Shown here piece after piece: positions 8,704 through 17,583 of a stretch of 32,136 nucleotides of DNA. The notes beneath the pieces were generated by a model that worked only from the letters and a program-made list of their open reading frames with translations, ran no database searches and was not told the DNA's origin. Position 1 is the first letter of the stretch; the number at the start of each line of letters is the position of its first letter. Both the position numbers and the translations under genes were made by a program. This DNA comes from an uncultured Pseudomonadota bacterium (GTDB taxonomy: Bacteria; Pseudomonadota; Gammaproteobacteria; Methylococcales; Methylomonadaceae), in assembly GCA_903848905.1 (NCBI GenBank), contig CAINHP010000055.1:1-32136 (forward strand). Reading direction: 5' to 3'.

Positions 8704-9511
8704 CAGCTCTTCTCATACGGATGATTTGCCGTTCATTTCACATTTAATTGAGTTACGCAATCGCTTGATGCGTATTGTTATTTTTATTGCGTGTATTGCT
8801 CTGCCGCTTTCGATTTATGCAAATGAAATTTATGCACTATTAGCACAGCCATTAATGGCGCATTTGCCGCAAAATAGCACGATGATTGCTACAAATGTTA
8901 CGTCACCCTTTATGACGCCTTTTAAATTGTCGCTGGTGACGGCTGTTTTTATTTCGATGCCTTTTGTGCTATATCAATTTTGGGGATTTCTCGCGCCGGC
9001 ACTTTATCGCAATGAACAGCGCACTATTTTTCCATTGCTCGTTGCAAGTACGATTTTATTTTATTGTGGTGTGGCATTTGCCTATTTTGTTGTTGCGCCT
9101 TTGGTACTTGCTTTTTTTACTGCTGCTGCGCCTACGGGTGTTACGGTAATGACAGACATTGAAGCCTACTTGGATTTTGTGTTGACCTTGTTTTTTGCGT
9201 TTGGACTGTGTTTTGAAGTACCTATTTTTACAATTGTAGCTGTTTGGTCAGGTTTTACAACGATAGAAAGTTTAGTAGATAAACGCCCTTATGTGATTGT
9301 TGGTGCTTTTATTGTTGGAATGTTTTTAACGCCACCGGATGTTCTTTCTCAAACACTGCTCGCTGTACCGATGTGGTTGTTGTTTGAAGTAGGATTGTTG
9401 TTTGCGCGACTCAAAATAAAGCATTCCCCTGATGAGAATGTTAGTGATGGAACGAACGTCATTGTCGCGCCGTTAAACACGAATAAACGTCGTCGAAAAT
9501 CCAAGAAGTAA
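8696..9511 (+). CDS. tatC: Sec-independent protein translocase TatC
   Basis: A 271-residue polytopic core of the twin-arginine translocase, which exports folded, often cofactor-bearing proteins. The start chosen is the ATG at 8696, inside the tatB end, which gives MNNSSSHTDDLPFISHLIEL as N terminus. The conserved ELRNRLM motif, the PF..PF element (SPFMTPFKLSL) and six hydrophobic stretches follow, with TPPDVLSQ near residue 210 as the usual TatC signature. The C terminus is basic (TNKRRRKSKK), consistent with a cytoplasmic tail. Confidence 0.96.
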   Translation: MNNSSSHTDDLPFISHLIELRNRLMRIVIFIACIALPLSIYANEIYALLAQPLMAHLPQNSTMIATNVTSPFMTPFKLSLVTAVFISMPFVLYQFWGFLAPALYRNEQRTIFPLLVASTILFYCGVAFAYFVVAPLVLAFFTAAAPTGVTVMTDIEAYLDFVLTLFFAFGLCFEVPIFTIVAVWSGFTTIESLVDKRPYVIVGAFIVGMFLTPPDVLSQTLLAVPMWLLFEVGLLFARLKIKHSPDENVSDGTNVIVAPLNTNKRRRKSKK

Positions 9512-9532
9512 ATTAGTCAATTAGGTTGTATT

Positions 9533-9913
9533 ATGAAGAAGATGATGTTTTTACTTGCTTGTTATCTTGTGATTGCAGGATGTGGTGAAAAAGAAAATGC
9601 AGAGCCAATTGAACGTGTCACGGTGATGATTGAAAAAAGAGATAACCTTGCTTATGTGAAAGATGAAGATTTGCCCTTTACTGGGTTGTTTGAGGGGTAT
9701 TATCGAACGGGCTATAAAAAGGCTGAAATTCATTTTAAAAATGGTAAGCAAGAGGGAACTGCAAAACTTTGGCATGACAACGGGCAGTTGAGTAACGAAG
9801 CAAATTTTAGAAATGGCAAACTAGACGGCTTATCGACAGAATGGCTTAGAAATGGCAACAAAAGTAAAGAGCGTTTTTTTAATGATGGAAAATTAATCGC
9901 CACGATGGAATAA
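9533..9913 (+). CDS. Lipoprotein with MORN/YwqK-type repeats
   Basis: A 126-residue protein with a lipoprotein signal peptide: hydrophobic stretch then lipobox VIAGC, with Cys at about residue 17. After a linker come repeated units of about 22 residues built on the pattern FxNGKxxGxxxxWxxNGxL: HFKNGKQEGTAKLWHDNGQL, then NFRNGKLDGLSTEWLRNGN and FFNDGKL. This is the MORN-like repeat found in YwqK-family proteins. Gly at +2 of the Cys does not suggest inner-membrane retention, so outer-membrane anchoring is likely. Function is unknown. It follows tatC by 21 bp and precedes moaB by 10 bp, so it is probably co-transcribed. Confidence 0.8.
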   Translation: MKKMMFLLACYLVIAGCGEKENAEPIERVTVMIEKRDNLAYVKDEDLPFTGLFEGYYRTGYKKAEIHFKNGKQEGTAKLWHDNGQLSNEANFRNGKLDGLSTEWLRNGNKSKERFFNDGKLIATME

Positions 9914-9923
9914 ACGATAAAAA

Positions 9924-10436
9924 ATGAATGATTTTATTGAACTAAACATTGCTGTTTTAACGGTTTCAGATACGCGAAATGATACAAATGATATTTCTGG
10001 CCATACGCTAGTTGAGAGAATTCAACAAGCTGGGCATCAGGTAATAGAAAAAAAAATCGTGGCTGATAATATATATATGATTCGGGCGGTTGTTTCGCAG
10101 TGGATTGTAGAAGAGCAAATTAACGTCATTGTTACAACAGGTGGAACGGGGGTAACTGGTCGAGATGGCACACCTGAAGCGATTGCCCCACTATTAGATA
10201 AAGTACTGGATGGTTTTGGTGAAATATTTCGCTGGCTTTCCTATGCGGATATACAGACGTCAACTATTCAGTCGCGCGCCATTTCGGGTGTTGCGAATGG
10301 TACCTACATTTTTTGTTTACCTGGATCCTCAAGTGCGTGTCGTATGGCTTGGGATTCTTTGATACAAGCACAACTTGATTCACGCACACGTCCGTGCAAT
10401 TTGGTTCAACTTATGCCTCGGCTTTTGGAAAAATAA
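9924..10436 (+). CDS. moaB: Molybdenum cofactor biosynthesis protein MoaB
   Basis: A 170-residue MogA/MoaB-type protein. The family signature VTTGGTGVTGRDGTPEAI lies near residues 71-88, with GSSSACRMAWD near residue 138 and the C-terminal block RPCNLVQLMPRL. MogA/MoaB proteins adenylylate molybdopterin before molybdenum insertion; the bacterial MoaB branch is less certain in activity. The neighbours are not molybdenum genes. It is followed by the DUF423 gene after only two bases. Confidence 0.92.
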   Translation: MNDFIELNIAVLTVSDTRNDTNDISGHTLVERIQQAGHQVIEKKIVADNIYMIRAVVSQWIVEEQINVIVTTGGTGVTGRDGTPEAIAPLLDKVLDGFGEIFRWLSYADIQTSTIQSRAISGVANGTYIFCLPGSSSACRMAWDSLIQAQLDSRTRPCNLVQLMPRLLEK

Positions 10437-10438
10437 TT

Positions 10439-10843
10439 ATGCCTTCAGTTTTTTTATTTCTCGGTACAACTTTTGCGTTTTTGGGTGTTGTCTTTGGCGC
10501 TTTTGGTGCTCATCTACTTAAAACAATGATTACGCCCGAACTCCTTGCTGTTTATCAAACAGGCGTAACATATCAAATGTGGCATGCTTTTGGATTGATT
10601 GCCATTGCACTTATGCAACAATACGATCCACAATCTTTGTTGCTTAGGTGGGCGGGTTCGTTGATGTTTTTAGGTATTGTTTTATTTTCAGGAAGTTTGT
10701 ATTTGCTTGCCATACTTGATGTGCCTGAGTTAGGTAAAATTACCCCTATTGGCGGTGTAAGTTTTTTAATTTCATGGTCATTATTGGTGATTTTTTCAGG
10801 AAAAAAACAGACACGTCAACGCTATAAATCATCGCGGTATTAA
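10439..10843 (+). CDS. DUF423 family membrane protein (YgdD-like)
   Basis: A 134-residue small membrane protein of the DUF423/YgdD family. The start is the ATG at 10439, two bases after moaB; the frame is open further upstream but inside moaB. Four hydrophobic segments are visible, and the family core GAFGAHLLK (near residue 20) and YQTGVTYQMWHAFGLI (near residue 40) are present. The C terminus is basic (GKKQTRQRYKSS). The function is unknown. Confidence 0.88.
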   Translation: MPSVFLFLGTTFAFLGVVFGAFGAHLLKTMITPELLAVYQTGVTYQMWHAFGLIAIALMQQYDPQSLLLRWAGSLMFLGIVLFSGSLYLLAILDVPELGKITPIGGVSFLISWSLLVIFSGKKQTRQRYKSSRY

Positions 10844-10860
10844 AATTTAGGACAATAAAT

Positions 10861-11487
10861 ATGGAACTCGATACATTAACCAATCAGGTTATTGCGTTAG
10901 CAGGTATTGCACAATCAGTTGCATTAGTACATGAATTGGCGACAACAGGTAAAGTTGATTCACAAGGGCTTGAAACGGCGGTGATTTGCTTGCTCAAAAC
11001 CGAATCGGATAATGTCCTTGATATTTATGGCAATGATTTTGCGAATCTTAAAATAGGGCTTAACCATTTAAAAAGCCAATTAACGGGTTATGAAATCGCC
11101 TATCCAGATCAAGCGCGTTACGCTGCATCGCTTGTTTTTTTAGAACAGCAATTGAGGGGTAACCCGTCAATGCTAAAAACTATTTCAGTTGGTCTTGATC
11201 GTGCTAAATCACAGACTGAGCATTTTAGTTTAACGCATGAAAATGTGTTGGCAAATTTGGGTAACTTGTATTTACAGACGGTAAGTAAACTTCAGCCGCG
11301 TATTATGATTAACGGTGTGCCAGACCATTTATCGAGACCTGAAGTGGCGGATAAAATTCGAACTTGTTTACTTGCAGGTATTCGCAGTGCGATGCTGTGG
11401 AAGCAATGTGGTGGTAGACGTTGGAAGTTTTTATTATTTCGTAAAAAAACGGTGGTAGAGGTTGAGCGTTTACTGCAACAATTGTAA
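10861..11487 (+). CDS. hflD: HflD homologue (YcfC family)
   Basis: A 208-residue helical protein matching HflD: N-terminal LTNQVIALAGIAQSVALVHELA, AICLLKTESDNVLDIYG near residue 45, and the C-terminal IRTCLLAGIRSAMLWKQCGG followed by a basic stretch. In Escherichia coli HflD is a membrane-associated protein that binds phage lambda CII and affects lysogenisation; its normal cell role is unclear. It usually neighbours mnmA and purB, but here it sits between a DUF423 gene and prmC. AGGACAAT gives a clear ribosome site. Confidence 0.9.
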   Translation: MELDTLTNQVIALAGIAQSVALVHELATTGKVDSQGLETAVICLLKTESDNVLDIYGNDFANLKIGLNHLKSQLTGYEIAYPDQARYAASLVFLEQQLRGNPSMLKTISVGLDRAKSQTEHFSLTHENVLANLGNLYLQTVSKLQPRIMINGVPDHLSRPEVADKIRTCLLAGIRSAMLWKQCGGRRWKFLLFRKKTVVEVERLLQQL

Positions 11488-11508
11488 CCGTCGCTTACGA
11501 CATTTTGT

Positions 11509-12348
11509 ATGACTACAATTAAACAGCATTTAGATAATGCGTCTGATATTTTAGCGCATCATTCACTGTCACCGCGTCTTGATGCAGAAGTTTTGCTGGC
11601 ATTTGTTTTAGGCAAAAATCGTAGTTATTTGCGTACTTGGGATGATAAACAGCTTGAATTAAAATCACTAGAGCTATTTGCAGAGTTAGTTGAAAAACGA
11701 CGTGAAGGTGTGCCTATTGCCTATTTGACGGGGCAACGTGAGTTTTGGTCACGGGACTTTAAAGTATCGCCAGCAGTGCTGATTCCACGGCCTGAAACGG
11801 AGTTATTAATTGAGCTGTGCCTAGATAGCCTTTCTAGTAGCCAAAAATACGCTGTGTTAGACTTGGGGACTGGTTCAGGTGCAATTGCCATTACATTGGC
11901 TGCTGAGCGTCCACTAGTTGAAATGACAGCGTTAGATAAAAGTTTCGATGCGCTTGAGATAGCGAAAGATAACGCGGTTCGACATAATTGCCAACATATT
12001 GAATTTGTATTGAGTGATTGGTTATCTGCATTGTCGACTGATGTGACATTTGATTTTATTTTGAGTAATCCCCCATATATTGCACAAGATGATGTACATT
12101 TATCACAAGGCGATGTGCGTTTTGAGCCAATGTCTGCTTTAGTTGCCGAAGATAACGGACTGGGTGATATTAAGCGAATTGCAAACGACGCAAAAAAACA
12201 TTTACGTCCAGGTGGGCAGTTATGGTTTGAGCATGGGTATAATCAAGCGCAAGAAACACAAGAAATTTTAAAAGCGTTGAATTATAAAAATATAAAAACC
12301 TATTTTGACTTATCGGATCAACCGCGTGTGACAATGGGCTTTATTTGA
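11509..12348 (+). CDS. prmC: Release factor glutamine methyltransferase
   Basis: A 279-residue PrmC/HemK, which N5-methylates the glutamine of the GGQ motif in peptide release factors using S-adenosylmethionine. The N-terminal helical domain contains RREGVPIAYLTGQREFWSRD. The SAM-binding loop LDLGTGSGAIAI lies near residue 121, and the catalytic NPPY is at residues 187-190 (SNPPYIAQDD). Length is typical. No prfA is adjacent. It ends the operon, followed by a strong terminator. Confidence 0.96.
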   Translation: MTTIKQHLDNASDILAHHSLSPRLDAEVLLAFVLGKNRSYLRTWDDKQLELKSLELFAELVEKRREGVPIAYLTGQREFWSRDFKVSPAVLIPRPETELLIELCLDSLSSSQKYAVLDLGTGSGAIAITLAAERPLVEMTALDKSFDALEIAKDNAVRHNCQHIEFVLSDWLSALSTDVTFDFILSNPPYIAQDDVHLSQGDVRFEPMSALVAEDNGLGDIKRIANDAKKHLRPGGQLWFEHGYNQAQETQEILKALNYKNIKTYFDLSDQPRVTMGFI

Positions 12349-12360
12349 ACATTTAAGCAT

Positions 12361-12400
12361 AAAAAAAGCGCCCGTTTAGATTCCTAAACGAGCGCTTTTT
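12361..12400. terminator. Strong bidirectional terminator between prmC and fusA
   Basis: Seventeen-base arms (12363-12379 and 12384-12400) pair with a single C-A mismatch around a 4-nt loop. They are flanked by runs of A on one side and T on the other, so the hairpin works on both strands for the convergent genes. Confidence 0.9.
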
Positions 12401-12417
12401 GCGTTATGGATTAAACG

Positions 12418-14511
12418 TTACTTAGATTTTGCTTTATTACGTTCTGCGACTTCTTTAATCACTTCTTCAGAAACGTTTTTAGGGCAAGGCAAGTAATGTG
12501 AGAATTCCATTGAGAATTGGCCACGACCTGACGTCATAGTTCGTAAATCACCAATGTATCCAAACATTTCGCTCAAAGGTACTTCAGATTTAATACGAAC
12601 ACCTGTTGCACCCGCGTCTTGTGATTTAATCATCCCGCGACGACGATTTAAGTCACCAATAACGTCACCAACATGATCAGATGGTGTGAACGTATCAACT
12701 GCCATAATCGGTTCAATTAATTGTGGTGATGCTTTAGGAATTGATTGACGGAAAGCGGCTTTCGCAGCAATCTCAAACGCAATAGCTGATGAGTCAACTG
12801 CGTGGAAGCCACCGTCTGTTAAGTTTACTTTGAAATCAAGGCAAGGGAATCCGGCAAGTACACCTTTATCAAGCATTGATTTAAAGCCTTTTTCAACAGC
12901 AGGGAAGTATTCGCGGGGGACATTACCACCCGTAACAGTTGATTCAAATACGAAACCTGAACCAGGTTCACCTGGGGTGATGATGTAGTTGATTTTGCCG
13001 TATTGACCTGAACCACCTGATTGTTTTTTGTGGGTGTATTCGTCTTCCACTTCGCGTGTAATGGTTTCGCGGTAGGCAACTTGTGGTTTACCTACGATAA
13101 CGTCAACACCATGCGTACGACGTAAAATGTCCACTTTGATATCTAAGTGTAATTCGCCCATTCCTTTCAAAATTGTTTCGCCGCTGTCTTCGTCGGTTTC
13201 AACGTGGAATGAAGGATCTTCTTGAATCATTTTACCAAGTGCAACGCCCATTTTTTCAGAAGCACTTTTATCTTTTGGTGAAATAGCTAGCGAGATAACG
13301 GGTTCTGGGAACACCATAGGCTCTAATGTTGCTGGAAATTTTGGATCGCACAAAGTGTGACCAGTTTGCACGTTTTTCATGCCTAAAACAGCAACGATAT
13401 CACCGGCTTGTGCAGATTCTAATTCAATACGTGAATCGGCATGCATTTCAACAATACGGCCAATACGTTCGGTTTTACCGGTAAATGTATTTAAAACTGC
13501 GGTACCTTTTTCTAATTTTCCTGAGTAAATACGCAAGAAAGTCAACGCGCCAAAACGATCATCCATAATTTTGAATGCAAGTGCTCTCAAAGGTTTATCT
13601 GCGTCGACAATAGCAAAAGTTCCTGTAGCATTGCCATCTAAATCAACTTCAGGTTGTGGATTAACGTCAGTTGGGCAAGGCAAGTAGTCAATTACACCGT
13701 CTAATACTAACTGAACACCTTTGTTTTTGAATGATGAGCCGCAGAAAGTAGGGAAGAAATCCATGTTTATGGTGCCTTTACGGATACAACGTTTCAATGT
13801 ATCAATGTCAGGTGAAATTTCGTCATCTAAGTATTTTTCATACACGTCATCGTCTTGATCAACAACATCTTCAACCAATTTTTGACGCCATTCTTCAGCT
13901 TTTGCTTGCATATCAGCTGGAATTTCTTCGATGGTGTATTTCAATGGATCGCCAGATTCATCCCAAACCCACGCTTTCATTGTGAGTAAGTCAACAACAC
14001 CTACAAATTGGTCTTCTGTACCAATTGGTAATGTCATAACAACAGGTTTTGCTGCTAATACTTCTTCAACTTGTTTGACAACACGATAAAAATCAGCACC
14101 GATACGATCTAATTTGTTGACGTAAATTACACGAGAAACTTTTGAATCGTTTGCGTAACGCCAATTAGTTTCTGATTGAGGCTCAACACCGCCTGAACCA
14201 CAGAATACACCAACACCACCGTCTAACACTTTTAATGAACGGTAAACTTCGATTGTGAAGTCAACGTGACCTGGTGTGTCGATGATGTTAAAACGGTGAT
14301 CTTTCCAAAAACAGGTAGTTGCCGCAGATTGGATAGTAATACCGCGTTCTTGCTCTTGTTCCATAAAATCGGTAGTTGCAGCACCGTCGTGAACTTCGCC
14401 GATTTTGTGAATTTTACCGGTTAATTTCAAAATACGTTCGGTCGTGGTGGTTTTACCCGCGTCAACGTGAGCGAAAATACCGATGTTTCTATAAAGGGAT
14501 AAATCTGTCAT
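12418..14511 (-). CDS. fusA: Elongation factor G, second-type paralogue
   Basis: A translocation GTPase of 697 residues from the ATG at 14509-14511. The frame can extend to a GTG at 14559, but the family starts [20 protein letters not shown] motifs are [20 protein letters not shown] and NKLDR; domains II to V follow, with GGSGQYGKI and [14 protein letters not shown]. The wording ([21 protein letters not shown]) is that of the second EF-G encoded apart from the str operon in Vibrio and Shewanella, and here it is indeed not beside rpsL, rpsG or tuf. Whether it is the only EF-G of the genome cannot be seen. A TTGACA at 14623-14628 (minus strand) may be part of its promoter, but no good -10 follows. 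Confidence 0.93.
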   Translation of the reverse strand: MTDLSLYRNIGIFAHVDAGKTTTTERILKLTGKIHKIGEVHDGAATTDFMEQEQERGITIQSAATTCFWKDHRFNIIDTPGHVDFTIEVYRSLKVLDGGVGVFCGSGGVEPQSETNWRYANDSKVSRVIYVNKLDRIGADFYRVVKQVEEVLAAKPVVMTLPIGTEDQFVGVVDLLTMKAWVWDESGDPLKYTIEEIPADMQAKAEEWRQKLVEDVVDQDDDVYEKYLDDEISPDIDTLKRCIRKGTINMDFFPTFCGSSFKNKGVQLVLDGVIDYLPCPTDVNPQPEVDLDGNATGTFAIVDADKPLRALAFKIMDDRFGALTFLRIYSGKLEKGTAVLNTFTGKTERIGRIVEMHADSRIELESAQAGDIVAVLGMKNVQTGHTLCDPKFPATLEPMVFPEPVISLAISPKDKSASEKMGVALGKMIQEDPSFHVETDEDSGETILKGMGELHLDIKVDILRRTHGVDVIVGKPQVAYRETITREVEDEYTHKKQSGGSGQYGKINYIITPGEPGSGFVFESTVTGGNVPREYFPAVEKGFKSMLDKGVLAGFPCLDFKVNLTDGGFHAVDSSAIAFEIAAKAAFRQSIPKASPQLIEPIMAVDTFTPSDHVGDVIGDLNRRRGMIKSQDAGATGVRIKSEVPLSEMFGYIGDLRTMTSGRGQFSMEFSHYLPCPKNVSEEVIKEVAERNKAKSK

Positions 14512-14662
14512 GTGTTTACTTACTCTAAAGGGAGATGAAAAGACTGGTTGAAAGTTCACTATTTTAACCTAAAAATAGGCAAATAAGATAAAAAACCGTT
14601 AAGTAGTTGGAAAAATTTAGGATGTCAAGTGTGAGAATGGCCATTGAATACATTAAATTTAC

Positions 14663-16031
14663 TTAATATTTTGCTATGAAATTGAATGACTCTGTTGCAG
14701 AAGCAATTGCTTGCCATGCGATATCAAACATGAAATTTAATTCTTCGTATGTAATGGCGTAAGGTGGCATGAAATAAATGACATTGCCTAGTGGGCGCAG
14801 TAACACGCATTTTTTAATGCGTATTTATACATATGCAGGCTTCGACGCTCTTGCCATGGGTAGGGTTCGCGTGATCGTTTGTTTTTGACTAGCTCAATAG
14901 CTAAAACCATGCCTGTTTGACGGACGTCGCTGACGTGAGGAAGATCTATAAATCGTTTTGATAACTCGGCCATTTTTGCCGCTAAACGTGTGTTGTTTTT
15001 TAAAACGTTTTACGTTTCAAAAATAGTGAGTGTTGCTAAAGCAGCACGGCAGGCTAACGCATTGCCTGTATAGCTATGTGAATGTAGGAACGCTTTTTGG
15101 CTAGTATAATTATCATAAAATGCATCGTAGATTTTATCGGTGGTAAGCACTGCAGAAAGTGGCAGATAACCGACAGTAAGTCCTTTTGATAGGCATAAAA
15201 AATCGGGTGAAATGGCAGCTTGTTCACACGCAAATAAGGTTCCAGTTCGACCAAGTCCAACTGCTATTTAATTAGCAATGAGGTGTACATCATATTTATC
15301 GCAGGTTTCGCGTAGCAAAGTAAAATAAATAGGATCCTAGATGCGCATACTGTCAGCGCATTGTACAAAGGGTCCAATAATGACGGCACAAACATTTTCA
15401 GCATGTTGTTTTAGAATTGTTTCTAAATGTGCAAATTGACGCGTTGAATAATCTGCCCAAGTTTCGCTTTCTTCTCGAAAATAACAATCTGGGCTTGACG
15501 CTGTAATGACTTCCATAAGAAGTGGGGCATAGGTTTTTTATAAGGTTTTACGTTACCAACGTCAAGTGCTCCTAGCGTTTCACTATGATAACTGTTTTCG
15601 AGGGTAATAAATTTTGCTTTACGATACAGTCCATGATTCTGCCAGCTATGAAAGCTCATTTTTAGCGCAACTTCCACCGCAGAGGAGCCGTTATCAGCAT
15701 AAAAACAACGTGATAATCCTGCGGGTGTTAAATTGACTGATTTTCCAGCTAAATCAATGGATTTTTGATGGGTAAAGGCTGCAAAAATAACATGTTCTAG
15801 TGTATCTTATTGAGTTTTTAACGCGGCATTGATATTAGGATTGGCATGTCCAAATAAATTTACCCACCAAGAGCTAATGGCATCTAAATAACGTTGCTCT
15901 TCAAAATATTCAAGCCACACGCCTTTGGCCGATTTGATGGGGATTAGCGGGAAACTTTCATGGTCGTGTATTTGCGTGCAGGGATGCCAAAGTACGTTTA
16001 AATCACGTTGTGATAAAATTCAATTTTTCAT
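14663..16031 (-). pseudogene. bioA: Decayed bioA (adenosylmethionine-8-amino-7-oxononanoate aminotransferase)
   Basis: Reading the minus strand across frames gives an almost full-length BioA, the PLP enzyme that makes 7,8-diaminopelargonate in biotin synthesis. Recognisable blocks are [89 protein letters not shown] (PLP lysine), [19 protein letters not shown] and [16 protein letters not shown]. Five in-frame stops interrupt it: TGA at codon 4 (16020-16022), TAA at 15807-15809, TAG at 15337-15339, TAA at 15268-15270 (directly after an Asn replacing the PLP-contacting Asp of the ADEI motif) and TAA at 15010-15012. Two frameshifts fall in 6-base homopolymers at 15535-15540 and 14810-14815. It begins one base after the HAD gene stop. 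It cannot make an active enzyme. Confidence 0.95.
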
Positions 16032-16032
16032 T

Positions 16033-16701
16033 TTAACTTTTTCTGTTGCCGCGCAGACTGATTATTTCCCATTTTTGTGTGACTGCAAAATCACGTAATT
16101 TTTCGTCAGGGTCAACGGCAAATGGGAAATCTACCAATTTTAGCAGCGGTAAATCATTATGTGAATCACTGTAAAAATAACTGCCTTCTAGTCTTTTATT
16201 GTTGAGTGTTAACCATTCATTGAGTCTTGTCACTTTGCCTTCTTGAAAGCAAGGAACGCCATTAACATTGCCGGTATATTTACCATCAATCATTTCTGGT
16301 GTGGTCGCAATGAGGTGTTCAATACCGTAAAGAGCCACAATAGGTGCGGTGATAAACGAATTGGTTGCGGTAATCACCAGCAATGTGTCGCCTTGTGCTC
16401 GATGTTTTTCGATCAATGCTTTTGCTTTGTCAAGTAAAAGAGGCTTGATTATGGTATTAATGAAGTCTTGACGCCAATTATGCAGTTGCTCGATAGGATG
16501 CGCCGCTAAGGGTGCGAGGGCAAAACGTAGAAATGCCATCATATCGAGCGTACCATTCTGATAATCTTCATAAAATTTCGCATTTATTTTATCGTAGACA
16601 AGGCGATCGACAATGCCTCGGTCAACTAAAAATTTCCCCCATAAATAATCGCTGTCGTCAGCAATTAACGTATTGTCTAAATCAAATATGGCTAAAGTCA
16701 T
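16033..16701 (-). CDS. HAD-superfamily IB phosphatase
   Basis: A 222-residue HAD hydrolase of subfamily IB (SerB-like fold). Motif I FDLDNTL has nucleophile D7 and acid/base D9, motif II is LLVITATNSF near residue 108, and motif III/IV is YSDSHNDLPLL near residue 177. Related proteins in Pseudomonas lie next to rppH, as here (divergent, 16861), and have been annotated as phosphoserine or histidinol-phosphate phosphatases. The substrate cannot be told from the sequence. The gene is followed after one base by the bioA pseudogene, so the two were once an operon. Confidence 0.88.
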   Translation of the reverse strand: MTLAIFDLDNTLIADDSDYLWGKFLVDRGIVDRLVYDKINAKFYEDYQNGTLDMMAFLRFALAPLAAHPIEQLHNWRQDFINTIIKPLLLDKAKALIEKHRAQGDTLLVITATNSFITAPIVALYGIEHLIATTPEMIDGKYTGNVNGVPCFQEGKVTRLNEWLTLNNKRLEGSYFYSDSHNDLPLLKLVDFPFAVDPDEKLRDFAVTQKWEIISLRGNRKS

Positions 16702-16860
16702 GAATTGTTTTTATAAAAGTGGTTAAAAGAAGAGGAAGCTATGGCATCTCACGTTTTTTTATGGAACAATGCTGACATTATCGACAACCCGACCACACGG
16801 TTATTCTAACATAGGCTTAATTCAAAACAGTGTGCGGGCTAGCAAACAGGTTTTATTAAC

Positions 16861-17388
16861 ATGATAGACTCAAAAGGATACCGGCCCAATGTGGGTATCA
16901 TCCTTTGCAATGACGAGGGTCGCGTGTTTTGGGCAAAACGAGTGGGTGTCAATTCATGGCAATTTCCGCAGGGCGGTATTAATCCAAATGAAGACCCAGA
17001 AACCGCGATGTATCGAGAATTGTGGGAAGAAACAGGCTTACAGCAACAACATGTACAGCTCTTAGGGCGCACACGTTATTGGCTGCGTTATCAGTTGCCA
17101 GAGCGTTATATACGTAAACATTCTTTGCCATTATGCATTGGACAAAAACAAATTTGGTTTATCTTGCGTTTAATTACGCCGGAGTCAAATGTGCGTTTTG
17201 ACTATTGCGTCAATCCCGAGTTTGATGGATGGCGATGGGTAGATTATTGGGAGCCGCTTAAAGATGTGGTTTATTTCAAACGCAAGGTGTATCACAAGGC
17301 GATGAGTGAATTGGGTGAAATTCTGACCTTTGACAACGTACCAGTGAATCCAAGCGGCTATTTGGCAAAAGCCAAAGAATGGTGGTAA
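16861..17388 (+). CDS. rppH: RNA pyrophosphohydrolase
   Basis: A 175-residue Nudix hydrolase that removes pyrophosphate from the 5' end of mRNA and starts RNase E-dependent decay. The N-terminal [17 protein letters not shown] and the complete Nudix box at residues 38-60 ([20 protein letters not shown] then TGL) are textbook Rpp[21 protein letters not shown] follows near residue 122. Length matches the gammaproteobacterial enzyme. It is a monocistronic gene, divergent from the HAD phosphatase, with which it is often neighbour. No obvious ribosome site precedes the ATG. Confidence 0.96.
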   Translation: MIDSKGYRPNVGIILCNDEGRVFWAKRVGVNSWQFPQGGINPNEDPETAMYRELWEETGLQQQHVQLLGRTRYWLRYQLPERYIRKHSLPLCIGQKQIWFILRLITPESNVRFDYCVNPEFDGWRWVDYWEPLKDVVYFKRKVYHKAMSELGEILTFDNVPVNPSGYLAKAKEWW

Positions 17389-17399
17389 AGATGGTAATA

Positions 17400-17427
17400 A
17401 TCGATTTTTTACATATAAAAAATCGAT
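17400..17427. repeat. Perfect inverted repeat between rppH and gltB
   Basis: The arms ATCGATTTTTT (17400-17410) and AAAAAATCGAT (17417-17427) are perfect 11-bp complements around a 6-nt loop, 12 bp after the rppH stop. There is no T-run after the stem, so it is a poor classical terminator. It may protect the rppH mRNA 3' end. Confidence 0.5.
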
Positions 17428-17583
17428 ATTGCTTAATTGAATGTTTAATATTACCTGTTTTATGTTAAGATTGGCAGGTTTAACTGAATGAAATTAGGAA
17501 GATTTTATTCTCAATGTACTAAATTAAGAAAGTAGATACTTAGCCATTACATTAAGTAATGCAAATAAAAACGAGCCAAATCA

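Noticed and set aside
14512-14559. A longer EF-G starting at GTG 14559
   Set aside because: The extra 16 residues are not part of the family, and the ATG at 14511 gives the conserved N terminus.
15054-15677. Short minus-strand ORFs that could look like separate small genes
   Set aside because: The one at 15423-15677 is a remnant of the bioA frame continued past a frameshift, and 15054-15260 is an out-of-frame shadow within the same pseudogene.
17471-17490. A sigma-54 promoter upstream of gltB (TGGCAG)
   Set aside because: The -12 element does not match (ACTGA where TTGCA is needed), so NtrC control of gltB is not supported by this site.
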